From Rhodanobacter glycinis (lineage in GTDB: Bacteria; Pseudomonadota; Gammaproteobacteria; Xanthomonadales; Rhodanobacteraceae), in NCBI RefSeq assembly GCF_900114325.1, contig NZ_FOSR01000002.1:335747-399746 (forward strand): a stretch of DNA of 64,000 bases, written 5' to 3'. The translations under genes and the position numbers were made by a program. Of the stretch, positions 1 to 8,420 are shown one piece after another. Under the pieces are notes generated by a model. The model saw nothing but the letters and a program-made list of their open reading frames with translations. It had not been told where the DNA came from and searched no databases. Numbering within the stretch: the first letter of the stretch is position 1; each line of letters begins with the position of its first letter.

Positions 1-130
1 CGAATACGAAGCCGCGTTGTTCCGGCAGCGGTTCACGCCACGCAGTGAGCCACACGCAGACGGCGAAGAACACCAGCGCGCAGGCCAGCGTCACGCGCGG
101 TCGCGGAACGCGAAACGGGTTGCCCTGCAT
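1..130 (-). CDS. N-terminal fragment of an unknown membrane-anchored protein (cut by window edge)
   Basis: An ATG at 130 reads leftwards out of the window for 43 codons without a stop. The peptide starts MQGNPFRVPRPRVTLACALV: a short basic N-terminus followed by a hydrophobic stretch (about residues 13-30) and then a charged, Pro-rich segment. This is the pattern of a single N-terminal membrane anchor or uncleaved signal. The function cannot be told from 43 residues. The frame differs from the overlapping longer antisense reading frame, which has no recognisable protein character. Confidence is moderate because only the start is visible. Confidence 0.45.
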   Translation of the reverse strand, partial: MQGNPFRVPRPRVTLACALVFFAVCVWLTAWREPLPEQRGFVF

Positions 131-502
131 GTATGCCGCCCCTGTGCAGCGACGGCCGTGGTACGCGGCGCGTCATGATCGATGAGGCCGCCATTCTAGA
201 GCGTTTGCACGGCGCCGGAGCGCGGTTCGGCAGGCACCGGCGCAGCGCGTCTGGGCCCCATTCACGTGACCGGATCGACGCGCAGGAACGGCTCCGTGCG
301 CCAGGCTGTCGGCATGACCCTCCTGGCACGGCCGTGCCCGCCGCCGCGCACGCGTTCGGGCTTCGACTTCGGCTGCCGCGCGAGCTACGCTCCTTGCCTG
401 CGGCGAGAAGGTTTGCCGCCATCGCAGTGGCCGTGTCGCGACATCGTGTCGTCACTCCGATCTGCCAGATTTCACCCCCACGCCATCCTGCCGGAAGCTG
501 TC
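131..502. other. Non-coding gap between divergent genes
   Basis: About 370 bases between the leftward fragment and the lipoprotein nucleotidase. Open frames exist on both strands but are Arg/Pro/Ala-rich shadows without protein character. I see no convincing promoter, repeat or RNA. It presumably carries the divergent promoters of the two flanking genes. Confidence 0.4.
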
Positions 503-2515
503 ATGTCGCAAGGTCTCACCCGTCTCGCCGCCCTCACTGCCGCCCTGCTGCTCGCCGGCTGCGCCCGCCAGGCCACCCGGCCCGATGTCGATTCGGCACA
601 GCTGGCCGATGGCGCGCGGGCCGATGTGGCGATTCTCGAAACCACCGACATCCACTCCAACGTCCTCAGCTACGACTACTACAAGCAGAAGGCCGACCCG
701 ACGCTGGGCTTCGAGCGCACCGTCACGCTGATCCGTCGCGCCCGCGCCGAGTTCACCAACACCTTCCTGTTCGATGCCGGCGACACCATCCAGGGCAGCG
801 TGCTGGCCGACTACCAGGCCCAGGTGAAGCCGGTGACCTGCCACCAGGAACTGGCGGTGTACCGCGCGATGGACGCGGTGGGTTACGACGGCGGCACCAT
901 CGGCAACCACGAATTCAACTACGGCCTGCCGTTCCTGTCGCAGGTCACCGGCACGCCGATGAACGTGGATGGCGTGCCCGCCGAGCATTGCGCCGGCCCG
1001 CACTTTCCGCTGGTGCTGTCCAACGTGGTCAGCACGCGCGACGGCAAGCCGATCTTCAAGCCGTGGACGATGATCCACCGCCAGATCGCCGCGTATACGC
1101 CGGACGGCAGCGAGCTCAGTGTGCCGTTGAAGATTGCCATCATCGGCTTCGCGCCACCGCCGATCATGCAGTGGGACCAGCACAACCTGGAAGGCAAGGT
1201 GACCACCACCGGCGTGGTCGAGGCTGCGCAGAAATACATGCCGCAGATCGAGGCGCAGCACCCGGACCTGGTCATCGCCATCCTGCACGGCGGCCTCGAC
1301 ACCGCGCCGTACACGTCGACCATGGAGAACGGCGGCTGGTACCTCGCCGGCGTGCCTGGCATCGACGTGCTGCTGCTCGGCCACATGCACACCGATTTCC
1401 CCGGCCCACGCTTCGCGCACATGAAGGACGTGGATGACAGCAAGGGCTTCGTGCGCGGCGTACCGGCGGTGATGGGCGGCTTCTTCGGCAAGGACCTGGG
1501 CGTGATCAAGCTGGCGCTGGACCGCGAGCATGGCCGTTGGGTGATCGACAAGAGCCAGACCCGCAGCGAAGTGCGGCCGATCTGCAGCAAGCCCGGCGAT
1601 GCCGGCAGCTGCGTGCCAGCCGATCCGTCGATCGCGCCGCTGATCAGCAATGTGCAGAAGTCCGCGGTGGCCTACGTCAACACGCCGATCGGCAGCAGCC
1701 GCGTGCGCCTGTCCAGTTACTTCGTCGACGAGGGCGACATGACCGCGCTGGCCGCGGTCAACGCCGCCCAGCTCGACTATGCGCGGCGCGAATTGCCGCG
1801 CCTGCACCCGGAACTGGCGCACGTACCGCTGCTGGCCGCGGCCGCCGCGTTCCGCACCGGCTTCGGCGGCCCCGACGACTACACCGACGTGAAGCCCGGC
1901 CCGCTCACCTTGCGCAGCGCCGCCGACCTGTACTTCTACCCGAACACCCTGGCCGCGGTGAAAACCGATGGTGCCGGCGTGAAAGCGTGGCTGGAGAAAT
2001 CGGCCGAACGCTTCCAGCGCATCGATCCGTCGAAAACCGGTCCGCAGGAATTGATCAACACGCACTTCGCCGGCTTCAACTTCGACCAGATCCAGGGCGG
2101 CGGCCTGCACTACGTCATCGACGTGACCCAGCCGGTGGGCCAGCGCATCGTCTCGCTCACATGGAAGGGCAAGCCGGTCAAGCCGGACCAGCCGTTCGTG
2201 GTGGTCACCAACAACTACCGCGCCAGCGGCGGCGGCCACTTCCCCGGCCTCGACGGCAGCAGCATCGTGCTGGCCGCACCGGACGGCACCCGCGAGATCG
2301 TGGCCAAGTGGCTGCAACGCCACCCCGACCTCGGCGCGCACCACCTGCCCGTCCGCTCGTGGCATTTCGCCCAGATCAAGACACACGGCCCGGTGCTGTT
2401 CACCACCGCCAGCGGCAAGCAGCACGTGGCCCGCGGCGACGGCCTCACCGACATCCGCCAGATCAAGGACAACGGCGACGGCACCGCTGTCTACGCGATC
2501 GACTTGTCACACTGA
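503..2515 (+). CDS. Lipoprotein 5'-nucleotidase / 2',3'-cyclic-nucleotide phosphodiesterase (CpdB/UshA family)
   Basis: Predicted 670-aa metallophosphoesterase that would hydrolyse nucleotides or cyclic nucleotides in the periplasm for nucleoside and phosphate scavenging. The ATG at 503 starts a clean lipoprotein signal (MSQGLTRLAALTAALLLAGC, lipobox LAGC, Cys20), so the upstream in-frame extension is rejected. Calcineurin-type metal-binding motifs follow in order: TTDIHSN, DAGDTIQGS, GNHEFNYG, HGGLD and LGHMHTDFPG. The C-terminal 5'-nucleotidase domain contains NNYRASGGGHFPG, a substrate-binding segment typical of CpdB-like enzymes. Family proteins in enterobacteria are usually periplasmic; a lipid anchor would tether this one to a membrane. 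CpdB versus UshA specificity cannot be settled by eye. A repeat element follows directly. Confidence 0.88.
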   Translation: MSQGLTRLAALTAALLLAGCARQATRPDVDSAQLADGARADVAILETTDIHSNVLSYDYYKQKADPTLGFERTVTLIRRARAEFTNTFLFDAGDTIQGSVLADYQAQVKPVTCHQELAVYRAMDAVGYDGGTIGNHEFNYGLPFLSQVTGTPMNVDGVPAEHCAGPHFPLVLSNVVSTRDGKPIFKPWTMIHRQIAAYTPDGSELSVPLKIAIIGFAPPPIMQWDQHNLEGKVTTTGVVEAAQKYMPQIEAQHPDLVIAILHGGLDTAPYTSTMENGGWYLAGVPGIDVLLLGHMHTDFPGPRFAHMKDVDDSKGFVRGVPAVMGGFFGKDLGVIKLALDREHGRWVIDKSQTRSEVRPICSKPGDAGSCVPADPSIAPLISNVQKSAVAYVNTPIGSSRVRLSSYFVDEGDMTALAAVNAAQLDYARRELPRLHPELAHVPLLAAAAAFRTGFGGPDDYTDVKPGPLTLRSAADLYFYPNTLAAVKTDGAGVKAWLEKSAERFQRIDPSKTGPQELINTHFAGFNFDQIQGGGLHYVIDVTQPVGQRIVSLTWKGKPVKPDQPFVVVTNNYRASGGGHFPGLDGSSIVLAAPDGTREIVAKWLQRHPDLGAHHLPVRSWHFAQIKTHGPVLFTTASGKQHVARGDGLTDIRQIKDNGDGTAVYAIDLSH

Positions 2516-2523
2516 AACTTTTA

Positions 2524-2643
2524 CCTCCTCTTCCCTTTGGGGAGAGGACCGAGGTGAGGGGCGGGTGCTCGCAAAAACACTTCGTTGGTAAGGCTCTCGC
2601 AAGGCCGACCCTCACCCCAACCCTCTCCCCGGAGGGGAGAGGG
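2524..2643. repeat. Inverted-repeat element, copy A
   Basis: Two outward-facing arms, each a small CCTCTCC-type/GGGGAGAGG hairpin followed by GAGGTGAGGGG, are arranged head to head around a spacer of about 55 nt. Next to the left arm lies a core, GGGGCGGGTGCTCGC, that recurs in copies at 12715 and 26909. The shared core and layout show a dispersed family rather than unrelated terminators. This copy sits just after the nucleotidase stop and before the thr promoter. Confidence 0.75.
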
Positions 2644-2660
2644 AGAAGACTGTCGGCATT

Positions 2661-2681
2661 CATATGGACATCCATACGTCC
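2661..2681. promoter_or_regulatory. Shared upstream motif (thr operon copy)
   Basis: CATATGGAC, then AT, CCA, TA, CGTCC. The same 21-bp sequence, differing at four positions, occurs at 8306-8326 upstream of the ilv/leu promoter. It is imperfectly palindromic (GGAC...GTCC) and lies 47 nt upstream of the -35 box. The placement suggests an activator or repressor site common to both amino-acid operons; the binding protein is unknown. Confidence 0.5.
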
Positions 2682-2728
2682 AGCACCGAAACACGCGGCA
2701 ACCGCCCACCCATATTCCACAAAGTCTA

Positions 2729-2758
2729 TTGACAGCCGCCCAAGCCGCCCCGTAGTCT
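2729..2758 (+). promoter_or_regulatory. Promoter of the thr operon
   Basis: TTGACA at 2729-2734, 18-nt spacer, TAGTCT at 2753-2758. The -35 box is a perfect sigma-70 consensus. Transcription should begin around 2765-2767, essentially at the ATG of the leader peptide. Confidence 0.55.
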
Positions 2759-2766
2759 CCAAAGCC

Positions 2767-2925
2767 ATGTCGCCCTTCTTCGCACTCGCACGCACGCATT
2801 TCGCCCCGGTTTCCACCGGGCGCGCGTCGTTGTTCGCGGGCGGCACGACGGCATCCATCATCGCCACGATTATTACCACCGGCACCGGTACGACCGGTTC
2901 CGGGTGGGTGTCCGTGCGCGACTAG
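2767..2925 (+). CDS. Threonine operon leader peptide (52 aa)
   Basis: The ATG at 2767 opens a 52-residue frame whose C-terminal part contains TTASIIATIITTGTGTT: eight Thr and four Ile in 17 residues. This is the hallmark of an attenuation leader that senses charged tRNA-Thr and tRNA-Ile, like enterobacterial ThrL (TTITTTITITT). It precedes hom-thrB-thrC. The N-terminal 30 residues are longer than in ThrL and show no bias. There is no Shine-Dalgarno sequence, and the predicted transcription start falls within a base or two of the ATG, so leaderless translation is likely. A later TTG at 2830 is an alternative start that keeps the control codons. Confidence 0.72.
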   Translation: MSPFFALARTHFAPVSTGRASLFAGGTTASIIATIITTGTGTTGSGWVSVRD

Positions 2926-2940
2926 CTTCATCACTCGCAA

Positions 2941-3011
2941 CGGCCCCGCCCTCGATGAGGCGGGCCGGCGCACACCGACACCGCCAAGCGAAACGGGGCC
3001 TCTACCGGAGG
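2941..3011 (+). promoter_or_regulatory. Probable attenuator / RBS-sequestering region of hom
   Basis: A GC-rich hairpin at 2941-2968 (GGCCC-GCC paired with GGCGGGCC through small bulges) follows the leader stop but has no U-tract. GGCCCCG at 2942-2948 can instead pair with CGGGGCC at 2994-3000, and CCTC at 2999-3002 can pair with the hom Shine-Dalgarno GAGG at 3008-3011. These mutually exclusive pairings fit leader-peptide control, possibly acting partly on translation of hom. Folding is by eye only. Confidence 0.4.
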
Positions 3012-3016
3012 TCACT

Positions 3017-4171
3017 GTGAACATCTGCGCTTCACCGCTCGCCGAACACCCGAACCCGCTCCCGCCGGCCCTGGCGCTGCCCACGCGTACCCCGCGCCAG
3101 CGCACGCTTGCGGTCGGTGTGGTTGGCCCCGGCCGGGTCGGCAGCGCGTTGCTCGAACAGCTCCGGGCGGCGCAACCCCGGTTGGCCCGCGATTCGGGGC
3201 TGGACTTGCGCCTGTGTGGCGTCGTCGCCAGCAAACGCATGTGGCTGGATTGCGACGACCCGGAACTCAACGCACGCCACCACAGCGCGCAGACCTGGCG
3301 CCCCAGCGACCTCGACGAATTCGCCGCGCACGTGCGCGGCAACGAAGGCCGCCATGCGCTGCTGGTCGATTGCAGCGCCAATCCCGCGGTGGCCGCGCAT
3401 TACCCGCACTGGCTGGCTTCGGGCATCCACGTGGTGACGCCGAACAAACTGGCCGGCAGCGGCGACCTGGCCCAGTGGCGAGCGATCCGCGCCGCCTGCA
3501 CTCATGGCGCACGCTTTCGCTACGAGGCCACGGTCTGCGCCGGCCTGCCGGTGGTGCAGACCCTGCGTGACCTGCTCGACACCGGCGACCGCATGCTGTC
3601 GATCGAAGGCATGTTCTCCGGCACGCTGGCATGGCTGTACAACCGCCACGACGGCCAGCTGCCGTTCTCCACACTGCTGCGCGAAGCGCATGCGCTGGGC
3701 TATACCGAGCCGGACCCGCGTACCGACTTGTCCGGCATCGACGTGGCGCGCAAGCTGGTGATCCTGGCCCGCGAGGCGGGCCTGCCGCTGTCGCTGGAGG
3801 ACGTGGAAGTGGAAAGCCTGGTGCCGCCGGCGCTGGCCGCGCTGCCGCTGGATGCCTTCATGCAACGTGCGCATGAACTCGATGCGCCGATGGCCGCGCG
3901 CCTGGCCAGCGCGCACACCGCCGGCGGCGTATTGCGCCATGTCGCCAGCCTCGACCATGCCGGCCGCGCACGCGTGCGATTGGCGGTGCTGCCATCCAGC
4001 CACGCTTTTGCGCATACGCGCCTGACCGACAACATCGTGCAGTTCCGCACCGAGCGCTACCGCGACAACCCGCTGCTGGTGCAAGGCCCCGGCGCAGGCC
4101 CGGAAGTGACCGCCGCCGGCGTGTTCGCCGACATGTTGCGCATCGCCGAATCGCTGGCGGTGCACGCATGA
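3017..4171 (+). CDS. hom: Homoserine dehydrogenase, stand-alone, ThrA-domain type
   Basis: Reduces aspartate semialdehyde to homoserine with NAD(P)H. The GTG at 3017 has GGAGG at 3007-3011 in front. The 384-aa protein starts with about 30 unstructured residues, then a Rossmann motif [17 protein letters not shown]. It goes on through [39 protein letters not shown] and [17 protein letters not shown]. These segments closely match the homoserine dehydrogenase half of the bifunctional aspartokinase-dehydrogenase ThrA, not the ACT-tailed monofunctional Hom. No aspartokinase or ACT domain is present, so feedback control through those domains should be absent. It overlaps thrB by 4 nt (ATGA). Confidence 0.9.
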   Translation: MNICASPLAEHPNPLPPALALPTRTPRQRTLAVGVVGPGRVGSALLEQLRAAQPRLARDSGLDLRLCGVVASKRMWLDCDDPELNARHHSAQTWRPSDLDEFAAHVRGNEGRHALLVDCSANPAVAAHYPHWLASGIHVVTPNKLAGSGDLAQWRAIRAACTHGARFRYEATVCAGLPVVQTLRDLLDTGDRMLSIEGMFSGTLAWLYNRHDGQLPFSTLLREAHALGYTEPDPRTDLSGIDVARKLVILAREAGLPLSLEDVEVESLVPPALAALPLDAFMQRAHELDAPMAARLASAHTAGGVLRHVASLDHAGRARVRLAVLPSSHAFAHTRLTDNIVQFRTERYRDNPLLVQGPGAGPEVTAAGVFADMLRIAESLAVHA

Positions 4172-5166
4172 GCAGCCCAGCCGTGGACGCCGTGCTGGCC
4201 ACTCCCGCTCCCGCGGCCGCCGCACGTACCGATGTGGCGCGCGCCTTCGCCCCCGCCAGCGTGGGCAACGTGGCGGTGGGTTTCGACATCCTCGGCCACA
4301 GCATGGTCGAGGCCGGTGATCGCGCCGAAGTGCGCCGCCTCGCCGAGCCGGAGGTGCGCATCGCCGCCATCCGCGGCTGCGTCGCCGACCTGCCGCTGGA
4401 GCCGCACAAGAACACCGCCGGCGCGGCCCTGCTGGCGATGCGCGAAGCGCTGGACCTGCCTTTCGGTTTCGAACTGACCCTGCACAAGGGCATCGCGCTG
4501 GGTTCCGGCATGGGCGGCTCGGCCGCGTCCTGCGTGGCCGCCCTGGTGGCCGCCAATGCCTTGCTGGAACAGCCGTTGTCGCGCGAGGCGCTGTACCGCT
4601 TTGCGCTGGAAGGCGAGGCCGTGGCCAGCGGCAGCCGGCATGGCGACAACCTCGGCCCGATGCTGCTCGGCGGCCTGGTGCTGGCCACGCACGAACGCCT
4701 GCTGCGCATCCCCGTGCCGCCTGCATGGCATTGCGCGCTGGTGCATCCGCACTGCGTGCTGGAAACGCGCAAGGCGCGCGCGGCACTGGCGGGGAATTAC
4801 GCGCTCGGCGAATTCGTGGCGCAAAGCGCCAACCTCGCCCTGCTGCTGGCCGGTTGTTTCCGCGGTGATGCCGCGCTGGTGCGCGAAGGGCTGAAGGACG
4901 TGCTGGTGGAACCGCGCCGCGCCCCGCTGGTGCCGGGTTTCATCCGCGTGAAACAGGCAGCGCTGGATCATCACGCCTTCGGCGCCAGCATCTCCGGTGG
5001 CGGCCCCAGCGTGTTCGGCTGGTACGCCTGCCGTGCCGACGCCGATGCGGCGGCCAGCGCCATGCGCGCCGCTTTCGCCGAGGCCGGACTGGACAGCGAC
5101 ACCTTCGTCGCCCCGGTCGACGGCCCTGCTGCCACCCTTGTTGATGCCTTGCCGGACGAAGCCTGA
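4168..5166 (+). CDS. thrB: Homoserine kinase
   Basis: Phosphorylates homoserine to O-phosphohomoserine. It is a 332-aa GHMP-family kinase: the ATP-binding signature [15 protein letters not shown] lies near residue 110, and the substrate/fold motif [15 protein letters not shown] is near the start. A C-terminal glycine-rich [11 protein letters not shown] is also typical. The ATG at 4168 overlaps the hom stop (ATGA), implying translational coupling. The stop at 5164-5166 is followed one base later by thrC. The N-terminus has an Ala/Pro-rich extension of about 20 residues before the kinase core. Confidence 0.94.
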   Translation: MSSPAVDAVLATPAPAAAARTDVARAFAPASVGNVAVGFDILGHSMVEAGDRAEVRRLAEPEVRIAAIRGCVADLPLEPHKNTAGAALLAMREALDLPFGFELTLHKGIALGSGMGGSAASCVAALVAANALLEQPLSREALYRFALEGEAVASGSRHGDNLGPMLLGGLVLATHERLLRIPVPPAWHCALVHPHCVLETRKARAALAGNYALGEFVAQSANLALLLAGCFRGDAALVREGLKDVLVEPRRAPLVPGFIRVKQAALDHHAFGASISGGGPSVFGWYACRADADAAASAMRAAFAEAGLDSDTFVAPVDGPAATLVDALPDEA

Positions 5167-5167
5167 C

Positions 5168-6484
5168 ATGACCGAACCCCTGCTTTACCTCAGCACCCGC
5201 GGCCGCAGTCCCGCCGTGGGCATCAGTGGTGCCATTGCCGCCGGACTGGCTCCGGACGGCGGCCTGTACGTGCCCGAAGCACTGCCGCGGCTCTCGCCTG
5301 ACGCGTTCGATCCAGGCGGCACGCTGGCCGATACCGCCGCCACCTTGCTGGCGCCGTTCTTCGTCGGCGACCCGCTCGCGCAGGCGCTCCCCGCGATCTG
5401 CAAGGAAGCACTGGACTTCGACACCCCGCTGCGTCCGCTGCCGCATCGCGACGCGCACATGCTGGAGCTGTTCCACGGCCCCACCGCTGCGTTCAAGGAC
5501 GTCGGCGCACGCTTCCTCGCCGCCTGCCTGCGCCGCCTGCCGCGAAAGGACGAACGCCCGCTGACCATCCTCGTGGCCACGTCCGGCGACACCGGCGCCG
5601 CGGTGGGTGCCGCGTTCCATCACCAGCCGAACGTGCGTGTGGTGATTCTGTATCCGGACGGCCTGGTTTCGCCGCGCCAGGCGCACCAGCTCGGCTGCTT
5701 CGGCGACAACGTGCTGGCATTGCGCGTGCAGGGCCGCTTCGACGATTGCCAGCGCATGGTGAAAGCCGCGCTCAACGATGCCGAACTGCAGGCCGAACGC
5801 CCGCTCAGCTCCGCCAACAGCATCAGCCTTGGCCGCCTGCTGCCGCAGATGAGCTACTACGCGCATGCTTCACTGGCGTGGTGGAACGAACATCACACGC
5901 CGCTCAACTTCATCATTCCCACCGGCAATCTCGGCAACGCGCTGGCGGCGCTGTGGGTGCGCGAGATCGGCCTGCCGGTCGGCGAGGTCTGCCTGGCCTG
6001 CAACGCCAACGCCACCTTGCCCGAATTCTTCAGCGGCGCCGATTACCGTCCGCGCGACGCCATCGCCACCCTGGCCAACGCCATGGATGTCGGTGCCCCC
6101 AGCAATTTCGAACGCTTGCGCTGGACCTTCCCGCACGCCCACGAACTGCGCGCGCAGACCCAGGCGATGAGCGTGGACGACGCCACCATTCGCCGCACGC
6201 TCACCCGGCACGCACGCGAATATGGCGAAGTGTTCTGCCCGCACACCGCCACCGCCATGCACCTGCTCGACCGCCTGCGCGACGCCGGCAACACCGCGCC
6301 CTGGGCCGTCGTTTCCACCGCGCATCCGGCGAAATTCGAAAGCGTGGTGGAACCGCTTGCCGATCGCGCCGTCCCGGTACCTCCTGCCCTCGCCGCCATG
6401 TTGCAACGTTCCGCCAGCGCCGAGCCGATGGCGGCGGACGACGAGGCGTTGAAGCGGTGGCTGCGGGAGCCTGCCTATGCATGA
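5168..6484 (+). CDS. thrC: Threonine synthase
   Basis: PLP enzyme that converts O-phosphohomoserine to threonine, the last step of the operon. The ATG at 5168 gives 438 aa and follows thrB by one base. The Schiff-base Lys is K110 in FHGPTAAFKDVGARF. TSGDTGAAVGAAF is the phosphate-binding loop, and PTGNLGNALAAL is also characteristic. Length matches the gammaproteobacterial ThrC class. It completes hom-thrB-thrC under the leader at 2767. Confidence 0.95.
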   Translation: MTEPLLYLSTRGRSPAVGISGAIAAGLAPDGGLYVPEALPRLSPDAFDPGGTLADTAATLLAPFFVGDPLAQALPAICKEALDFDTPLRPLPHRDAHMLELFHGPTAAFKDVGARFLAACLRRLPRKDERPLTILVATSGDTGAAVGAAFHHQPNVRVVILYPDGLVSPRQAHQLGCFGDNVLALRVQGRFDDCQRMVKAALNDAELQAERPLSSANSISLGRLLPQMSYYAHASLAWWNEHHTPLNFIIPTGNLGNALAALWVREIGLPVGEVCLACNANATLPEFFSGADYRPRDAIATLANAMDVGAPSNFERLRWTFPHAHELRAQTQAMSVDDATIRRTLTRHAREYGEVFCPHTATAMHLLDRLRDAGNTAPWAVVSTAHPAKFESVVEPLADRAVPVPPALAAMLQRSASAEPMAADDEALKRWLREPAYA

Positions 6485-6593
6485 GCATGGCCTGCACCGG
6501 CCGGCGGGTGACTTCCGGCAGCTACCGGTTGCGTGCAGAGCTGGCGCATCATCCGCCTTGATCCGCTGAAGCATTTCCGGGCCGCAGCGAATC

Positions 6594-6615
6594 GCCGCCC
6601 CGACCGTGGGGCGGC
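6594..6615. terminator. Perfect GC hairpin downstream of thrC
   Basis: GCCGCCCC, 6-nt loop, GGGGCGGC. No U-tract follows, so terminator function after the thr operon is only suggested. It lies between thrC and the GST gene. Confidence 0.35.
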
Positions 6616-6672
6616 ACGGAAAGACGGGTGTCCCGGCGCGCACCGATTGACTCAAGCCTCCAGGGGAAAACG

Positions 6673-7302
6673 ATGAAGCTCATCGGCATGCTGGACTCAC
6701 CGTACGTCCGCCGGGTCGCCATCTCGCTGTCTTTGCTGGGACTTCGCTTCGAGCACCAGCCGCTCTCGGTGTTCCGCGACTTCGCCGGGTTCGAAAAGAT
6801 CAATCCCGTCGTCAAGGCACCGACCCTCGTCTGCGACGACGGCGAGGTGTTGATGGACTCCACCCTGATCATCCAGTACGCCGAGGCAGTGGCGCGTCCC
6901 AGGTCGCTATTCCCCTTGGCGCCCGCGGCGCTCCAGCACGATCTGCATCTCCTCGGCCTGGCGCTGGCGGCGACCGAGAAAAGCGTGCAACTGGTCTACG
7001 AGCGTGAATTGCGGCCCGCGGAGAAGCGGCACCAGCCCTGGGTCTCCCGCGTGACCGGCCAGTTGCTGTCCGCCTACCGCGAACTTGAACGCGAGTTCGC
7101 CCATGGCGCCCATCCCGTCGACAGCGTAACGATCCGGCAGGCTGGCGTGGCCGTGGGCGTGGCTTGGTACTTCACCCAGCGCATGCTTCCGGGGACGGTT
7201 CCGGTCGAGTCGTGCCCTTCCCTGGCGGCATTCTCCGCAAGCGCCGAATCGCTGCCCGAATTCAGGGCAGCCCCCTACGGCGACGGCACCTGCCAGCCAT
7301 GA
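6673..7302 (+). CDS. Glutathione S-transferase family protein
   Basis: 209-aa cytosolic GST-like protein that likely conjugates or reduces with glutathione; the substrate is unknown. The N-terminal thioredoxin-like domain starts KLIGMLDSPYVRRVAISLSL and contains the conserved cis-Pro segment VVKAPTLVCDDGEVLMDST with a glutathione-binding DS pair, followed by an all-alpha C-terminal half. The ATG at 6673 is preceded by AGGGGAAAACG, a good ribosome site; the 15-codon upstream in-frame extension lacks one. It is monocistronic and convergent with the GNAT gene. Confidence 0.85.
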   Translation: MKLIGMLDSPYVRRVAISLSLLGLRFEHQPLSVFRDFAGFEKINPVVKAPTLVCDDGEVLMDSTLIIQYAEAVARPRSLFPLAPAALQHDLHLLGLALAATEKSVQLVYERELRPAEKRHQPWVSRVTGQLLSAYRELEREFAHGAHPVDSVTIRQAGVAVGVAWYFTQRMLPGTVPVESCPSLAAFSASAESLPEFRAAPYGDGTCQP

Positions 7303-7348
7303 CGAGCCACGGGTGCGGAAGCCGCCATCCGCCCGGCCCACAAGCCCA

Positions 7349-8038
7349 TCACCCGCCGTCGGCGTTTCGCTCGAGCACGGCCACGTTTACCTCGCAACGC
7401 AGGCGAAAGCCCAGTGCTTCGTAAAGGCGAATTGCTGTCGTGTTGCTCTGCCAGGCGTGCAGGAAGGCCGTGTCGCCGCGTGCCGCGATCGCCGCGGCGA
7501 CATGTCGCGACAAGCGGCTGGCCAGGCCGCGTCCGCGGAAATCCGGATGCGTGCATACCGCGCTGACTTCGGTATAGCCCGGAAAGCGGAAGCGTTCACC
7601 GGCCATGGCGGCGAGCCGTCCGTCGATGCGGATACCGACGAACTGCCCCATGCGATGGGTGTCACGAAGGAACGGCCCCGGCTGGGTCAGCGTGGCCAGC
7701 GCCAGCATCTCCTCCGCGTCCGCGTCGCCCAGCGCGATCAACCGATCCGGACCTGGAAGGGTCTCGATCCGCTCGGCAGCCACCATCTGCACGCCGACCG
7801 CGGTCTTGACTACCGTCACGCCGGAAGGAATGCCTATTTCGGGCACCTGCAGGATGAACACCGGTTGGGCGGGGCGGAGCAGCCGGGCCAGCGCGTCGAG
7901 CGAGACGTCGTCGTCATCGCACGCCGAAGCGAACCGGTTGATCTCCGGCCGATAGCATTTGGCCTTGGCATCACCCTGCGCAAGGTGGGCATGCGCACTG
8001 GTCAGGCTGGCCCAGACGGGGCGGTCGAGCTGATTCAT
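7349..8038 (-). CDS. GNAT family N-acetyltransferase
   Basis: Predicted 229-aa acetyl-CoA-dependent acyltransferase of the FR47-like group. The C-terminal half has the acetyl-CoA-binding motif A (VCTHPDFRGRGLASRLSRH) and the closing motif NTTAIRLYEALGFRLRCEV. The N-terminal half (residues 1-120) is a degenerate second GNAT-like region seen in proteins of this kind. The start at MNQLDRPVW is chosen because protein-like sequence begins there; an in-frame Met 20 codons upstream is possible, but that stretch looks non-coding. Substrate unknown. It lies between the thr and ilv/leu operons with no evident functional tie. Confidence 0.8.
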   Translation of the reverse strand: MNQLDRPVWASLTSAHAHLAQGDAKAKCYRPEINRFASACDDDDVSLDALARLLRPAQPVFILQVPEIGIPSGVTVVKTAVGVQMVAAERIETLPGPDRLIALGDADAEEMLALATLTQPGPFLRDTHRMGQFVGIRIDGRLAAMAGERFRFPGYTEVSAVCTHPDFRGRGLASRLSRHVAAAIAARGDTAFLHAWQSNTTAIRLYEALGFRLRCEVNVAVLERNADGG

Positions 8039-8305
8039 CCCACACCACTCGCTGATCTGAAAACCGTCGTCCCAAGATACTTCACCTGCGCCGTGCATGG
8101 CACGCCGACCGTCCCGAAGCGCCCGCCCCGCCTCAGCCAGGCGCCCCCATGCGGACCCGCCCGGATGCTTGTTCCGCCGGCATGGAAGACACTCATCACG
8201 GCAGGTGTCGAGCCCCCGAAAACTTGCGCAGGCATTCGCACAACGTGGCAGATCGCCTTGCGTCCGCGTGATCACGATTCGTTCGAGTGACGCCGGTCGC
8301 AAAAC

Positions 8306-8326
8306 CATATGGACGGCCAGCCGTCC
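8306..8326. promoter_or_regulatory. Shared upstream motif (ilv/leu operon copy)
   Basis: CATATGGAC, then GG, CCA, GC, CGTCC; here the core GGACGGC/GCCGTCC is a perfect palindrome. It matches the thr copy at 2661 at 17 of 21 positions and lies 58 nt upstream of the -35 box, 11 nt (about one helical turn) further than in the thr operon. The 267 nt between the GNAT start and this motif hold nothing else I can identify. Confidence 0.5.
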
Positions 8327-8384
8327 GTACGCGTACGTATCCGACCCCGGCCAGACATCGGAAAAATCGTCATGAAGAAAATGT

Positions 8385-8413
8385 TTGACAAGCCTTCGAC
8401 ACTGCCGTAGGTT
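8385..8413 (+). promoter_or_regulatory. Promoter of the leu/ilv operon
   Basis: TTGACA at 8385-8390, 17-nt spacer, TAGGTT at 8408-8413. The predicted start of transcription is about 8420, immediately at the leader-peptide ATG (8421), mirroring the thr promoter. Confidence 0.6.
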
Positions 8414-8420
8414 CAATCGC

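Noticed and set aside
452..2425. 657-codon open frame antisense to the 5'-nucleotidase
   Set aside because: His/Val/Arg-rich composition with no motifs; typical shadow of a GC-rich gene in the opposite strand. Similar antisense frames at 3032-4786, 8655-10277, 36496-38511 and 47359-49725 are rejected for the same reason.
2661..2681. Motif considered as a methionine (MetJ) box
   Set aside because: The resemblance to AGACGTCT repeats is partial, and the genes downstream are thr and leu/ilv rather than met; kept as an unnamed motif.
8039..8305. Possible small gene or N-terminal extension upstream of the GNAT gene
   Set aside because: The in-frame translation is Cys/Arg-rich without family character, and no ribosome site was found.
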